This document shows positions 53,686 to 63,122 of a stretch of DNA of 64,000 bases, piece by piece. A model generated the notes under the pieces. That model ran no database searches and was not told the origin of the DNA. It worked only from the letters and a program-made list of their open reading frames with translations. Made by a program: the position numbers and the translations under genes. This DNA comes from Croceicoccus estronivorus (GTDB lineage Bacteria; Pseudomonadota; Alphaproteobacteria; Sphingomonadales; Sphingomonadaceae): positions 124,001-188,000 of the forward strand of contig NZ_JRQQ01000009.1 in assembly GCF_001625325.1 (NCBI RefSeq), written 5' to 3'. How positions within the stretch are numbered: position 1 is the first letter of the stretch; the number at the start of each line of letters is the position of its first letter.

Positions 53686-55194
53686 TCAAAGCTGGAGAAT
53701 GACGGTCTTGGTCTCAAGATAGGGTTCGATGCCCTGCCGTCCCTGTTCCCGCCCGATGCCTGACTGCTTGTAGCCGCCGAAGGGCAGCGCAGGGTCGATC
53801 GCCGCATGGCAGTTGCCCCATATGGTCCCGGCTTTGATCTTGCTGGCGAGCTTGTGCATTGTCGACAGGTCGCGGGTCCACACGCCTGCGCCAAGGCCAT
53901 AGGCGGTATCGTTCGCCGCCTTCGCCACTTCGTCCAGATCGTCGAAGCGCTGGGCGACTACGACGGGTCCGAAGATTTCCTCCCGCACCACGCTCATCTG
54001 CGGATTCACGTCGGCCAGCACGGTCGGATTGACGAAATAGCCGTCGCCCGCCGGGCTGTCGCCGCCGGTGACCACACTGGCCCCGTCGCGCTTCCCGGCC
54101 GCGATATAGCCCATCACCCGGTCGAGTTGTTCGGCGGAAACCAGCGGACCCATTTGCGCGGCGGGGTCCAGCGCCGGGCGCGGCGTCCACCGCGGTGCGG
54201 CGGTCGAGATGCCTTCCAGTACGCTGTCGAAGATCGAACGGTGCGCGAACAGCCGCGACCCCGCCACGCAGACTTGCCCCGAATTGAAGAAGATCGCCGA
54301 TGCCGCGCCTTTCGCCGCCTGCTTCACATCGGCATCGGGCATGACGATGACGGGTGACTTGCCGCCCAGTTCCAGCGTGATCCGCTTCATGGTGTCCGTG
54401 GCGTTCCGCCGGATCGCCTTGCCCACGTCGGTCGATCCCGTGAACGCCACCTTGTCCACATCGGGGTGGCGCACCAGCAGGTCGCCTGCGGTTTCGCCGT
54501 AGCCGGTGAGGATATTGACGACCCCTGCGGGAAAGCCGGCTTCCGCCACCAGATCGGCCAGCCGCAGTGCCGTCAGCGGTGTCTGTTCGGCGGGTTTCAG
54601 GATCAGAGTGCAGCCTGCGGCCAGTGCCGGGGCAATTTTCTGGCATGCCATCAGCAGAGGGAAGTTCCACGGGACGATCTGTACGCAGACGCCAACCGGC
54701 TCTCGTACCGTGTATCCGAAGACCTGTTCGCCCGGCATTGCATAAGGCGCTGCCGTCTCGCCGGTGAGCTTGCCTGCCCACCCCGCCATGTAGCGGATCT
54801 CGCTGATCGCTGCGGGAATATCGACCACTGTGGCGATGCCTTTGGGCTTGCCGTTGTCGATCGCCTCAAGTTCCGCGAGTTCGTCCGCATGGTCATGGAG
54901 CAAGTCGGCGAGACGGATCATGATCCGTTCCCGTTCCATCGGCGGCATGTTCGACCAGCGGCCATCGTCGAAAGCAGAACGGGCCGCGGCAACCGCGCGC
55001 TCCACATCCTTGCCCGATGCATCGACGACATGGGCGATGACTTTGCCGGAGGACGGATCTTCGACCTCGATCAGCGCATCGTGGCTCGAATCCACCCAAT
55101 CTCCGTTGATGAACAATTGCGGCTTGCGGCCGATCACTTTGCGGGCTGCTTCGGAATAAGCAGGTTGTGCGGGGATTGTGGCGGATTGCGTCAT
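53686..55194 (-). CDS. NAD(P)-dependent aldehyde dehydrogenase
   Basis: A 502-aa aldehyde dehydrogenase. The ATG at 55192-55194 follows AGGAGA; the 32-residue upstream extension is not family-like. Motifs are PWNFPLLMACQKIAPALAAG for cofactor binding, FTGSTDVGKAI, the catalytic Glu in LELGGKSPVIVM, and the nucleophilic Cys in FFNSGQVCVAGSRLF. It also has EEIFGPVV and the closing GGYKQSGIGREQG. It resembles betaine-aldehyde and phenylacetaldehyde dehydrogenases. It follows the GlcG-like gene after 31 bases and probably oxidises an aldehyde in the same process. Confidence 0.9.
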   Translation of the reverse strand: MTQSATIPAQPAYSEAARKVIGRKPQLFINGDWVDSSHDALIEVEDPSSGKVIAHVVDASGKDVERAVAAARSAFDDGRWSNMPPMERERIMIRLADLLHDHADELAELEAIDNGKPKGIATVVDIPAAISEIRYMAGWAGKLTGETAAPYAMPGEQVFGYTVREPVGVCVQIVPWNFPLLMACQKIAPALAAGCTLILKPAEQTPLTALRLADLVAEAGFPAGVVNILTGYGETAGDLLVRHPDVDKVAFTGSTDVGKAIRRNATDTMKRITLELGGKSPVIVMPDADVKQAAKGAASAIFFNSGQVCVAGSRLFAHRSIFDSVLEGISTAAPRWTPRPALDPAAQMGPLVSAEQLDRVMGYIAAGKRDGASVVTGGDSPAGDGYFVNPTVLADVNPQMSVVREEIFGPVVVAQRFDDLDEVAKAANDTAYGLGAGVWTRDLSTMHKLASKIKAGTIWGNCHAAIDPALPFGGYKQSGIGREQGRQGIEPYLETKTVILQL

Positions 55195-55225
55195 GGCTCG
55201 TGGTTCTCCTGCTCGCTCGATCGTC

Positions 55226-55657
55226 TTATGCGCCGGTATCGGCGGCCAGGCCGGCAGCGTCCAGCGCGGCCAGCGCACAGGCTTCGTCATTGTCGGAAGT
55301 CTCGCCGCTGACGCCGACAGCGCCGACGAGGACCCCTTCGCTGTTGCGGACCAGAACGCCGCCGGGGACCGGGACGATCCCCTTGGGAAAGATCGATGCG
55401 ACGGCGGTCATGAACGCGGGCATGGCGGTCGCCCGCTTGGCCAGTTCACGGCCACCGAAACCCATGGCAATGCACCCGGCCGCCTTGCCGATGGCGATGT
55501 CCGCGCGGTGGAGCGAGGTACGGTGATCGCGCAGGATCGCCAGCGGCTGCCCCCCGGTGTCGAGCACTGCCACGGCGAGCGGCAGGAATCCGCGCTTTTC
55601 CCCTTCTGCCAGCGTGTCGCGCGCGATTTGCAATGCCTGGTCCAGCGTCAAGCCCAT
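55226..55657 (-). CDS. GlcG/HbpS-family (DUF336) protein
   Basis: A 143-aa protein of the GlcG/HbpS family, small alpha-beta proteins that bind haem or cobalamin-like cofactors or sit in glycolate and diol operons. ATG at 55655-55657 (MGLTLDQALQIARDTLAEGE) follows AAAGGGGAC. The conserved PLAVAVLDTGGQPLAILRD, the SLHRADIAIGKAAGCIAMGF strand, VPGGVLVRNSEGVLVGAVGV and SGETSDNDEACA region are all typical. It precedes an aldehyde dehydrogenase and runs divergent from the glycine-cleavage operon. Its exact role is unknown. Confidence 0.82.
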   Translation of the reverse strand: MGLTLDQALQIARDTLAEGEKRGFLPLAVAVLDTGGQPLAILRDHRTSLHRADIAIGKAAGCIAMGFGGRELAKRATAMPAFMTAVASIFPKGIVPVPGGVLVRNSEGVLVGAVGVSGETSDNDEACALAALDAAGLAADTGA

Positions 55658-55866
55658 CAAAGGTCCCCTTTGTGTCACATCCGTGGGGCAGAAGCGCCCC
55701 GTTCGCCGGGCAGATACAGGAGCATGCGATGATGGGAAAGGCCGCCACGGGACACCCCTTGGTGAATGGCCGCTGTCGATATCTCTGCATCATGCGATTG
55801 ACTCCCTGCGGGCAGGCGGGAAAAGCTGCTTTCGTCTTCCGGAGTCGCATGGCTCCGGGCGTCACG

Positions 55867-56067
55867 CGGGAGAGATCCCGAACGGCGGGCGGGCTACCGT
55901 TTGCAGTTCGGGGCGCCGAAGGAGCAACCACCCCGGAAACTCTCAGGCAGAAGGACCGCGTCGCGTATGAGGCACTCTGGAAAGCGGGTGGCTGGGCTGC
56001 CCCACCGAAGGGGTAATCTTGCGGGGAAACTCGCGGGCCAAGCTCTCAGGTTTCCCGACAGAGGGGG
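55867..56067 (+). promoter_or_regulatory. Tandem glycine riboswitch upstream of gcvTHP
   Basis: Two glycine aptamers lie in series before gcvT. Aptamer 1 (about 55867-55958) has GCGCCGAAGGAGCAACC and CTCTCAGGCAGAAGGACCG. Aptamer 2 (about 55972-56067) has CCACCGAAGGGGTAATC and GCTCTCAGGTTTCCCGACAG. These core elements match the glycine riboswitch consensus. Glycine binding would switch on the degradation operon. Boundaries are approximate. Confidence 0.93.
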
Positions 56068-56125
56068 TGCGATGGTGAAAATTCCTCGTTGCGGGGGATT
56101 GCCGTTGCGTGTCGGGGACGAATGA

Positions 56126-57295
56126 ATGAGCGATTTTGAACAATCTGTGCAGGACCAGGACGAGGCGGAGGACCTTCCGCCCGCCACCCTGCCGCTCGAT
56201 GCATGGCATCGTGCACGTGACGCGCGGATGGTGGAATTCGCCGGCTACTGGATGCCGGTGCAATACAAGGGCATCATCGAGGAACACCTGTGGACGCGGG
56301 CGCACGCCGGGCTGTTCGACGTCAGCCACATGGGCCAGCTCGAAGTATCGGGAGAAGGTGCCGCCGCAGCACTGGAGGCGCTGCTGCCGGCGGATGTCGC
56401 CGGGCTTGCGCCGGGGCGGATACGCTATTCGCTGCTGCTGGATGAAGCAGGCGGTATTCTCGACGATCTCATGGTCACGAACCGGGGCGGGACGTATTAT
56501 CTCGTCGTCAACGGCGCGACGAAGTGGGACGATATTGCCCATTTGCGCGAATATCTGCCCGATGAAGTGACGCTCAATCACCTCGACGAACATGGCTTGC
56601 TGGCACTGCAAGGGCCGGATGCGGCACAGGTGCTCGTTCGGCTGGGACTGACGCCGGCCCTGCCCGGCAGTCCGGCGGTCGATGCGCTGTCGTTCATGCA
56701 GGCTGCACCCTATTATTGGGGCGAGCGCCCGCTCGGTATTTCCCGTTCCGGTTACACGGGCGAGGATGGCTATGAAATTTCCGTTCGCGCTGCGGACATT
56801 GTGGCGCTGGCGGATGCGCTGTGTGCTGACGATACGGTCATGCCGGTGGGCCTCGGCGCGCGGGATTCGCTTCGGCTCGAAGCGGGCCTGCCGCTTTACG
56901 GTCATGACCTGACGCCGGAAACCGGCCCGGTGGAAGCGGGTCTCGCCTTTGCGATCAGCAAGCGCAGGCGGATCGAAGGCGGTTTCCCGGGCGCGGATCG
57001 CGTTGTGGAGGAAATCTCGGCCGGGCCTGCGCGCAAGCGGGTTGGGCTGCTGGTCGATGGGCGGATGCCCGCTCGCGAAGGGGCACTGGTATTCGCCGGG
57101 GACGAGCAGGTCGGCGTGGTGACGTCCGGCGGTTTCTCGCCCTCGCTCGAACGTCCGATTGCGATGGCCTACGTTGCGGCGGGCCATGCCGCGCCCGGCA
57201 CGCCGCTTGAACTGGAGGTGAGGAAGCGCCGCCTTGCGGCCACTGTCACCCCGATGCCTTTCGTTCCTCACAAATACCACCGGCAGGGAGGCTGA
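56126..57295 (+). CDS. gcvT: Glycine cleavage system T protein (aminomethyltransferase)
   Basis: A 389-aa T-protein that moves the methylene group from aminomethyl-lipoyl-H protein to tetrahydrofolate, releasing ammonia. Motifs are FDVSHMGQLEVSGEGAAAAL, RYSLLLDEAGGILDDLMVTN for folate binding, SRSGYTGEDGYEISV, and LRLEAGLPLYGHDL. The C-terminal barrel has MPAREGALVF and VTSGGFSPSL. ATG 56126 lies behind GGGGACGA, directly after the riboswitch. It is followed by gcvH after 3 bases. Confidence 0.95.
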   Translation: MSDFEQSVQDQDEAEDLPPATLPLDAWHRARDARMVEFAGYWMPVQYKGIIEEHLWTRAHAGLFDVSHMGQLEVSGEGAAAALEALLPADVAGLAPGRIRYSLLLDEAGGILDDLMVTNRGGTYYLVVNGATKWDDIAHLREYLPDEVTLNHLDEHGLLALQGPDAAQVLVRLGLTPALPGSPAVDALSFMQAAPYYWGERPLGISRSGYTGEDGYEISVRAADIVALADALCADDTVMPVGLGARDSLRLEAGLPLYGHDLTPETGPVEAGLAFAISKRRRIEGGFPGADRVVEEISAGPARKRVGLLVDGRMPAREGALVFAGDEQVGVVTSGGFSPSLERPIAMAYVAAGHAAPGTPLELEVRKRRLAATVTPMPFVPHKYHRQGG

Positions 57296-57298
57296 ATC

Positions 57299-57670
57299 AT
57301 GAGCCGTTATTTTACCGATGAACATGAATGGATCGAGGTTGAAGGCGATGTCGCGACTGTCGGCATCACCGATTATGCGCAAGGGCAGCTGGGCGACATC
57401 GTGTTCGTCGAAGTGCCTGCGCCCGGCGCGAAGCTGGAAAAGGGCCAGGAAGCTGCCGTCGTGGAATCGGTCAAGGCCGCATCGGACGTCTATGCGCCGA
57501 TCGGTGGTACGGTGCTCGAAGGCAACGAGGCGTTGGAAGACGATCCCGCGCTGGTCAATTCCGATGCCGAAGGGGATGGCTGGTTCTTCAAACTGACCAT
57601 CGCCGACAAGGGCGAGCTGGATGGCCTGATGGACGAGGCGGCCTACCTGGCGTTCGTCGACAGCCTCTGA
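57299..57670 (+). CDS. gcvH: Glycine cleavage system H protein (lipoyl carrier)
   Basis: A 123-aa lipoyl-carrier protein shuttling the aminomethyl intermediate between P, T and L proteins. The lipoylated lysine is in [19 protein letters not shown]. Other standard motifs are [20 protein letters not shown] at the start, [19 protein letters not shown], and [14 protein letters not shown] at the end. The start has a strong GGGAGG site. Neighbouring gcvT and gcvPA flank it with very short gaps, so it belongs to one transcript. Confidence 0.96.
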   Translation: MSRYFTDEHEWIEVEGDVATVGITDYAQGQLGDIVFVEVPAPGAKLEKGQEAAVVESVKAASDVYAPIGGTVLEGNEALEDDPALVNSDAEGDGWFFKLTIADKGELDGLMDEAAYLAFVDSL

Positions 57671-57684
57671 AGAGAGGACACAGA

Positions 57685-59043
57685 ATGCGTTATCTCCCCC
57701 TGACCGAGGCCGACCGTTCCGCGATGCTGGAACGGATCGGCGCATCTTCGGTCGATGCCCTGTTCGCCGATGTGCCGGAAACAGCGCGGCTGGCTGGACC
57801 GGTCGAAGGCTTGCCGGGTCATGCCGGCGAAATGGCGGTGGAACGGCACATGACCCGGCTGGCGACGCAGAACGCCAGCGCGGGCAGTGTCCCGTTCTTT
57901 CTCGGGGCGGGGGCCTATCGCCACCATGTTCCTGCCAGCGTGGATCACCTGATCCAGCGCGGCGAATTCCTGACGGCCTATACGCCGTACCAGCCGGAAA
58001 TCGCTCAGGGAACGCTGCAGATGCTGTTCGAATTCCAGACGCAGGTCGCCCGCCTGCTCGGCTGCGATGTGGCCAATGCGTCGATGTACGACGGTTCGAC
58101 AGCCTGTTGGGAAGCGATAGCCATGGCGGGGCGGATCACCCGGCGAAAGAAGGCAATCCTCTCATCAGGCCTGCACCCGCATTATGTGGCCACTGTTGAA
58201 ACCATGGCCCGCTTTACCGGAGATGCGATCCATTACGCGCCGCCTGCGCTGGTTGCGGAGCCGGACATCGAGGCACTGGCTGCGCAAGTGGATCAGGAAA
58301 CGGGCTGCGTCGTGGTGCAGTATCCCGATATTCTCGGCCGGATCGGTGATCTTTCCGCGCTGGCCGAAGCCGTTCATGACGTCGGCGCTCTGCTGGTTGC
58401 GGTTGTGACGGAGCCGGTGGCCCTGGGGGCGATACGCAGTCCCGGTGCCATGGGCGCGGACATCGTTGTCGGTGAAGGGCAATCGCTGGGCGTCGGATTG
58501 CAATTCGGCGGGCCTTATCTGGGCCTGTTCGCCACGCGGGAGAAGTATGTCCGCCAGATGCCGGGACGGCTGGCCGGGGAGACGGTGGATGCGGCCGGGC
58601 GGCGCGGTTTCGTGCTGACGCTTTCCACGCGGGAACAGCATATCCGCCGGGAAAAGGCGACATCCAACATCTGCACCAATTCCGGCCTGTGCGCTCTGGC
58701 GTTCTCCGTCCACCTTACTCTTCTGGGTGAAAAGGGGTTGCGGGCACTGGCGGCGGAAAATCACCGGCTGGCCTGCCTTGCGGCCGACCGGCTGGCACGG
58801 GTTCCGGGTGTGTCGATCATCAACACGAGCTTCTTCAACGAATTTGCCTTGCGGATCGACGGGGATGCCCGACAGGTCGTGCGCGATCTTGCGGCCAAGG
58901 GGCTGCTGGCGGGCGTTTCACTCGGGCGGCTCTACCCCGGCCAATCGGACCTGGCGGGCGGTTTGCTGGTCGCCGTCACGGAAACGGTGGAGCAGGAGGA
59001 TATCGAAGCCCTTGCCGCCGGGCTTGAGGAGGCGCTGGCATGA
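57685..59043 (+). CDS. gcvPA: Glycine dehydrogenase (decarboxylating) subunit 1
   Basis: A 452-aa alpha subunit of the split P protein. P protein decarboxylates glycine with PLP. This subunit carries [40 protein letters not shown] and [16 protein letters not shown], and the C-terminal [23 protein letters not shown] 57685 follows GAGAGGA. It overlaps gcvPB by ATGA. The split form is common in alphaproteobacteria and Gram-positives, unlike the fused GcvP of enterobacteria. Confidence 0.95.
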   Translation: MRYLPLTEADRSAMLERIGASSVDALFADVPETARLAGPVEGLPGHAGEMAVERHMTRLATQNASAGSVPFFLGAGAYRHHVPASVDHLIQRGEFLTAYTPYQPEIAQGTLQMLFEFQTQVARLLGCDVANASMYDGSTACWEAIAMAGRITRRKKAILSSGLHPHYVATVETMARFTGDAIHYAPPALVAEPDIEALAAQVDQETGCVVVQYPDILGRIGDLSALAEAVHDVGALLVAVVTEPVALGAIRSPGAMGADIVVGEGQSLGVGLQFGGPYLGLFATREKYVRQMPGRLAGETVDAAGRRGFVLTLSTREQHIRREKATSNICTNSGLCALAFSVHLTLLGEKGLRALAAENHRLACLAADRLARVPGVSIINTSFFNEFALRIDGDARQVVRDLAAKGLLAGVSLGRLYPGQSDLAGGLLVAVTETVEQEDIEALAAGLEEALA

Positions 59044-60593
59044 GCATCAATCCATCGGGCTGGCGCCCGTCGCTGGCGGCGAACGATACGGTACAGGAAC
59101 CGACCGGCACAGTGACGGGTAATCGGGCATTGACGCTTGAGGAACCGTTGCTGTTCGAACTCGGCACCAGTGACACCTGCGGTGTCGACCTTCCCGTGCC
59201 GGACGACGCCATTTCGCCTCGGCTGGGTGGGCTGGAACGGGACGAGGCCATCGGCCTGCCCGGTCTGTCGGAACCGGAAACGGTACGCCATTACACACGC
59301 CTCAGCAGGCAGAACTACGCTATCGACTTGGGCATCTTTCCGCTCGGCTCCTGCACGATGAAGCACAATCCGCGCTTGAACGAGAAAGTTGCGCGATTGC
59401 CCGGTTTTGCCGATCTCCACCCACTCCAGCCCGAAATGACAGTGCAGGGCGCACTGGGCGTGATTGCGGAACTGGGCGAATGGCTGCTGCGCCTGACGGC
59501 CATGGCGGGTGTGGCGATGAGCCCCAAGGCTGGTGCCCATGGCGAATTGTGTGGGATATTGTGCATCCGTGCCGCGCTCGAAGCGCGGGGGGATGCGCGT
59601 GAAGTAATTCTGGTGCCCGAAAGCGCGCATGGCACCAATCCGGCCACAGCGGCATTTGCCAATTACCGGGTCGAAAGCATTCCCGGCACGCCTGAAGGAC
59701 GGGTTGATCTCGAAGCGCTCAAGGCGCGGCTGGGCGGCGATGTCGCGGCTGTGATGATCACCAACCCCAATACCTGCGGGCTGTTCGAACGGGACATGAA
59801 AGCGATTTCCGACGCGACCCATGCCGCCGGCGCTTTCGTCTATTGCGACGGTGCCAATTTCAACGCGATCGTCGGGCGGGTCAGGCCGGGCGATCTCGGC
59901 ATCGATGCGATGCATATCAACTTGCACAAGACGTTTTCCACACCGCATGGCGGTGGCGGGCCGGGCAGTGGGCCGGTCGTGTTGTCGCAGGCGCTGGCTC
60001 CGTTTGCGCCGCTGCCATTCGTGGTGCGAACCGCGGAAGGCTATCGCCTGGTGGAAGAAGAAACGGCGGCAGACAATGGCGGTGTGCAGGCGTTCGGGCG
60101 GATGAGCGCCTTTCACGGCCAGATGGGCATGTTCACTCGCGCGTTGGCCTATATCCTCAGCCATGGGGCGGACGGACTGCGGCAAGTCGCGGAAGATGCC
60201 GTGCTGGCCGCCAACTACGTACTCCGCAGTCTGGATGACGTGCTGGATGCGCCGTTCGGTGCGTCGGGGCCGTGCATGCACGAGGCGCTGTTCAGCGACA
60301 GGGGGTTCGCAGACGGGATTTCGACCATCGACGTGGCAAAGGCCCTGATTGACGAAGGCTTCCATCCGATGACGATGTATTTTCCGCTGGTTGTTCACGG
60401 AGCGATGCTGATCGAACCGACCGAATGCGAGAGCAAGGCTTCTCTCGACCAGTTCATTGCCGCGTTGCGCCACATTGCCGAACGGGCCCGCTCCGGCGAT
60501 TCCGCTTTGTCCGAAGCCCCGATCCATGCACCGCGCCGCCGGCTGGACGAAACACTGGCCGCGCGGAAGCCCCGGCTTGTCTGGCGGGACTGA
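59040..60593 (+). CDS. gcvPB: Glycine dehydrogenase (decarboxylating) subunit 2
   Basis: A 517-aa beta subunit carrying the pyridoxal-phosphate site. The PLP lysine is in the [20 protein letters not shown] motif. Other motifs include [35 protein letters not shown] and [12 protein letters not shown]. The C-terminal SFLD-like closing region includes [19 protein letters not shown]. The start overlaps the gcvPA stop, giving 1:1 synthesis. It ends the glycine-cleavage operon; no lipoamide dehydrogenase gene is present nearby. Confidence 0.95.
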   Translation: MSINPSGWRPSLAANDTVQEPTGTVTGNRALTLEEPLLFELGTSDTCGVDLPVPDDAISPRLGGLERDEAIGLPGLSEPETVRHYTRLSRQNYAIDLGIFPLGSCTMKHNPRLNEKVARLPGFADLHPLQPEMTVQGALGVIAELGEWLLRLTAMAGVAMSPKAGAHGELCGILCIRAALEARGDAREVILVPESAHGTNPATAAFANYRVESIPGTPEGRVDLEALKARLGGDVAAVMITNPNTCGLFERDMKAISDATHAAGAFVYCDGANFNAIVGRVRPGDLGIDAMHINLHKTFSTPHGGGGPGSGPVVLSQALAPFAPLPFVVRTAEGYRLVEEETAADNGGVQAFGRMSAFHGQMGMFTRALAYILSHGADGLRQVAEDAVLAANYVLRSLDDVLDAPFGASGPCMHEALFSDRGFADGISTIDVAKALIDEGFHPMTMYFPLVVHGAMLIEPTECESKASLDQFIAALRHIAERARSGDSALSEAPIHAPRRRLDETLAARKPRLVWRD

Positions 60594-60674
60594 ACGGTAA
60601 TCCGAAACTCCCGTTCTAGCCGTTGCCCCCGTCGGGTGCAGGCGTTACAGACCGCCTGAGAATTGGGAGATTTT

Positions 60675-61502
60675 ATGCTGGATTTTAAAGGTAAGACAAT
60701 ACTTGTCACCGGTGGCGGGGCAGGCATCGGCCGCGCAATTGCAGAAGCTTTCGGCGGCGCTGGTGCGAATGTCGTGGTTGCGGAACTGGACGAAAGCCGG
60801 GTGGCGGACGTGCGTTCCGCTCTCGAATCGGCAGGCGTGGATGCACTGGTTTCTCACACCGATGTGCGGGACCGGGCGGCAGTGGATGCGCTGATGGGCG
60901 AAGTGCAGAAGCGTTTCGGCGGACTGGACGTCCTCGTAAACAATGTCGGCGATTTCCTCGGCGTGGCCAAGCCGTTTGAAATGGTGACGGACGAGGAACT
61001 GGACGCCCTGTACGCGACCAACATGAAATCGGTGTTCCTGGCGACGCGCGCCGCGATTCCCATGCTGCGTCCGGGCGGCAGCATCATCTCGATCTCCTCG
61101 ATCGAGGCATTCCGCGGCATTCCGATGACGACTGTTTATTCGGCCTTCAAGCACGCGATCACCGGCTTTACCCGCAGTCTCTCGCTCGAACTCGGGCCGA
61201 AGAACATTCGGGTCAACGCCATCGCACCGGAAACGACCGAAACGCCGCAGGTTCCGGTGCATTCGCTGATCGCGCCGGAGCATAAGGACCACATCGATCG
61301 CTGGATTCCGCTGGGCCGCTTCGGCAAGCCGGAAGATGCAGCGGGTGCCGCGCTGTTCCTTGCTTCCGACCTGGCGAGCTGGATCACGGGGACGACGATC
61401 AATCTCGACGGTGGCGCCTTGGCAGCCGGCGGCTGGTATCGCGATCCCAATGGCCGTTGGACGAATGTTCCGGTCGTAAGCGGCAACGGCTTCAATTTCT
61501 AA
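60675..61502 (+). CDS. Short-chain dehydrogenase/reductase
   Basis: A 275-aa NAD(P)-dependent oxidoreductase. ATG 60675 has GGGAG at good spacing; a TTG 12 bases upstream is less likely. Motifs are VTGGGAGIGRAIAEAFGGAG, NNVGDFLG, SISSIEAFRG with the catalytic Ser, and the YSAFK active site. The C-terminus has an extra tail (GWYRDPNGRWTNVPVVSGNG) beyond the usual SDR end. It starts a three-gene group with an epimerase-like protein and a SnoaL-like protein, a combination like the SDR/SnoaL pair at 38605-40742. Confidence 0.86.
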   Translation: MLDFKGKTILVTGGGAGIGRAIAEAFGGAGANVVVAELDESRVADVRSALESAGVDALVSHTDVRDRAAVDALMGEVQKRFGGLDVLVNNVGDFLGVAKPFEMVTDEELDALYATNMKSVFLATRAAIPMLRPGGSIISISSIEAFRGIPMTTVYSAFKHAITGFTRSLSLELGPKNIRVNAIAPETTETPQVPVHSLIAPEHKDHIDRWIPLGRFGKPEDAAGAALFLASDLASWITGTTINLDGGALAAGGWYRDPNGRWTNVPVVSGNGFNF

Positions 61503-61535
61503 GACACGCGCACTGCAAGGCGCGGGGGAGAGAAT

Positions 61536-62444
61536 ATGAAAATCCTGGTGGTAGGCGGAACGGGCATGATCGGCGGTCATGCGGCGCTGTATCTCAAGTC
61601 GCTCGGCCATGATGTGTCGATTGCGGGCCGTCGCCCGCCCCAGGAAACGACCGAACTGGCGAAGCTGCCCTTCGTCCAGGGCGATTTCATGGAAGGCACT
61701 TTCACCAAGGACCAGCTTGCCCCGTTCGAGGCAGTCGTCTTCGCTGCCGGAAACGACATTCGCCATTTGCCCAAGGGCGCCAAGTTCGGCGAGCATGTGC
61801 TGCGTTCCAACGCGGAATGCGTTCCCAAATTCGCCGCGCTTTGCCGCGATGCCGGGGTCAAGCGTTTCGTGCACATCGGCAGCTTCTATCCGCATGTCGC
61901 GCCCGAACTGCTCGAGACGAACGACTACATTCGTTCGCGCAAGCTGGCGGTCGACGGCATCATTGCGCTGGCCACCCCCGATTTCCACGTTTGCAGCCTC
62001 GACGCGCCATTCGTTGTCGGAACCGTACCGGGCATGAGCCTGCCGATGTTCGAGACCTATACGCGTTATGCCGAAGGCAAGCTGGAAGGAATGGAGCCGT
62101 TCGGTCCAGCCGGGGGGACGAATTTCATTTCCTGCCGTTCGTTGTCCGAAGCGATTGCCGGTGCGCTGGAGCGGGCGGAGAATGGCAAGGCCTATCTGGT
62201 CGGTGACGAGAACCTGAGCTTTGCAGACTATTTCGGCATGTTCTTCAAGGCTGCGGGCAATCCTGCGGAGGTGCCTTCGCTGGACAAGGAACATCCGCTG
62301 TTGCCCGATGTCGGTCTCTATACCGGTCGCGGCAACCAGGTGAACTATCAGCCCGATCCGCAGTCGCTCGAACTGCTTCGCTATCGCCGCAACGACATTG
62401 CGGCTGCCGTGAACGAAATCGTGGCGCAATATCGCTCCACCTGA
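61536..62444 (+). CDS. NAD-dependent epimerase/dehydratase-like (atypical/extended SDR)
   Basis: A 302-aa protein with an N-terminal Rossmann motif (ILVVGGTGMIGGHAALYLKS) and central segments VKRFVHIGSFYPHVAPELLE and YIRSRKLAVDGIIAL, a YxxxK-like helix. The C-terminal substrate domain includes PAGGTNFISCRSLSEAIAGA. It resembles flavonol-reductase/cinnamoyl-CoA-reductase or nucleoside-sugar epimerase-like proteins that act on small organics. It is 33 bases after the SDR and likely acts in the same pathway. Confidence 0.8.
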   Translation: MKILVVGGTGMIGGHAALYLKSLGHDVSIAGRRPPQETTELAKLPFVQGDFMEGTFTKDQLAPFEAVVFAAGNDIRHLPKGAKFGEHVLRSNAECVPKFAALCRDAGVKRFVHIGSFYPHVAPELLETNDYIRSRKLAVDGIIALATPDFHVCSLDAPFVVGTVPGMSLPMFETYTRYAEGKLEGMEPFGPAGGTNFISCRSLSEAIAGALERAENGKAYLVGDENLSFADYFGMFFKAAGNPAEVPSLDKEHPLLPDVGLYTGRGNQVNYQPDPQSLELLRYRRNDIAAAVNEIVAQYRST

Positions 62445-62501
62445 CGGCCGCATGCGGGCGGAGATACTTTCGCACGGATTGGGGCAGGTGTGTTTGCTGA
62501 T

Positions 62502-62521
62502 CCTTCCGGGATACCGGGAGG
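62502..62521. terminator. Possible hairpin between epimerase-like and SnoaL-like genes
   Basis: CCTTCCGG (62502-62509) and CCGGGAGG (62514-62521) pair with one G-U and a GATA loop, in the 154-base gap. No T-run, so it may be an attenuator or nothing functional. Confidence 0.35.
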
Positions 62522-62598
62522 GGGAATGACAAGTGTTGATTGGCCGAGGACGCCCATGTTCCCGGTCACTATGGACAAGCAGATTGGGAGTTAGTTGA

Positions 62599-63057
62599 GT
62601 GAGCGCTAATCAGGCAGAATTGGAAGCAGCGGAACGCGCCTATCGGAGGCTGGCCAGCCTTTATGCACGGGCGATGGACGCCAACGAGCCGGACCTTCTG
62701 AACGGGGTGATGACCAGTGACGGCACGATCGATTCAGTTGGTCACCTGATCGACGGAATCGACGCGGTACGGGCATGCCCCGGCATGCTGCGCGACATGT
62801 TCCTCATGACACAGCATACGATACACAACCAGACGGTTACCTTGGTATCGAACGACGAAGCGGAAGGCGAAACCTACTGCACGGCGAGCCATATCCAGCC
62901 GCCCGAAGCCGAAGGGAAGCCCCACACTGCCTTCGTATGGGCAATTCGTTATCAGGATCGCCTGCGCCGTGAAAATGGCGAATGGCGTCTGGCCGCCCGA
63001 GTGCTCCTGCTCGACTGGACGGAAACGCGCCCGGTCGATTGGAAAGGCCCCCGCTAA
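62599..63057 (+). CDS. SnoaL-like (NTF2-fold) protein
   Basis: A 152-aa protein of the SnoaL-like superfamily. GTG 62599 has GGGAG upstream. The sequence runs from an initial helix (AERAYRRLASLYARAMDANE) to a closing strand pair (RRENGEWRLAARVLLLDWTE), as in NTF2-fold isomerases, dehydratases and small dioxygenase-like subunits. It is unrelated in detail to the 39397 protein. It is likely functionally linked to the SDR and epimerase before it; the specific reaction is unknown. Confidence 0.76.
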   Translation: MSANQAELEAAERAYRRLASLYARAMDANEPDLLNGVMTSDGTIDSVGHLIDGIDAVRACPGMLRDMFLMTQHTIHNQTVTLVSNDEAEGETYCTASHIQPPEAEGKPHTAFVWAIRYQDRLRRENGEWRLAARVLLLDWTETRPVDWKGPR

Positions 63058-63122
63058 GGTTTCAAGTTCCCCGGGGTATTGGCCTTGCGCCGGCCGCCCC
63101 GGGGAACGACATTGGCGGGACC

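Noticed and set aside
55943-57745. 600-codon minus-strand frame across the riboswitch and gcvT
   Set aside because: It is antisense to a certain gene and a structured RNA; no family resemblance.
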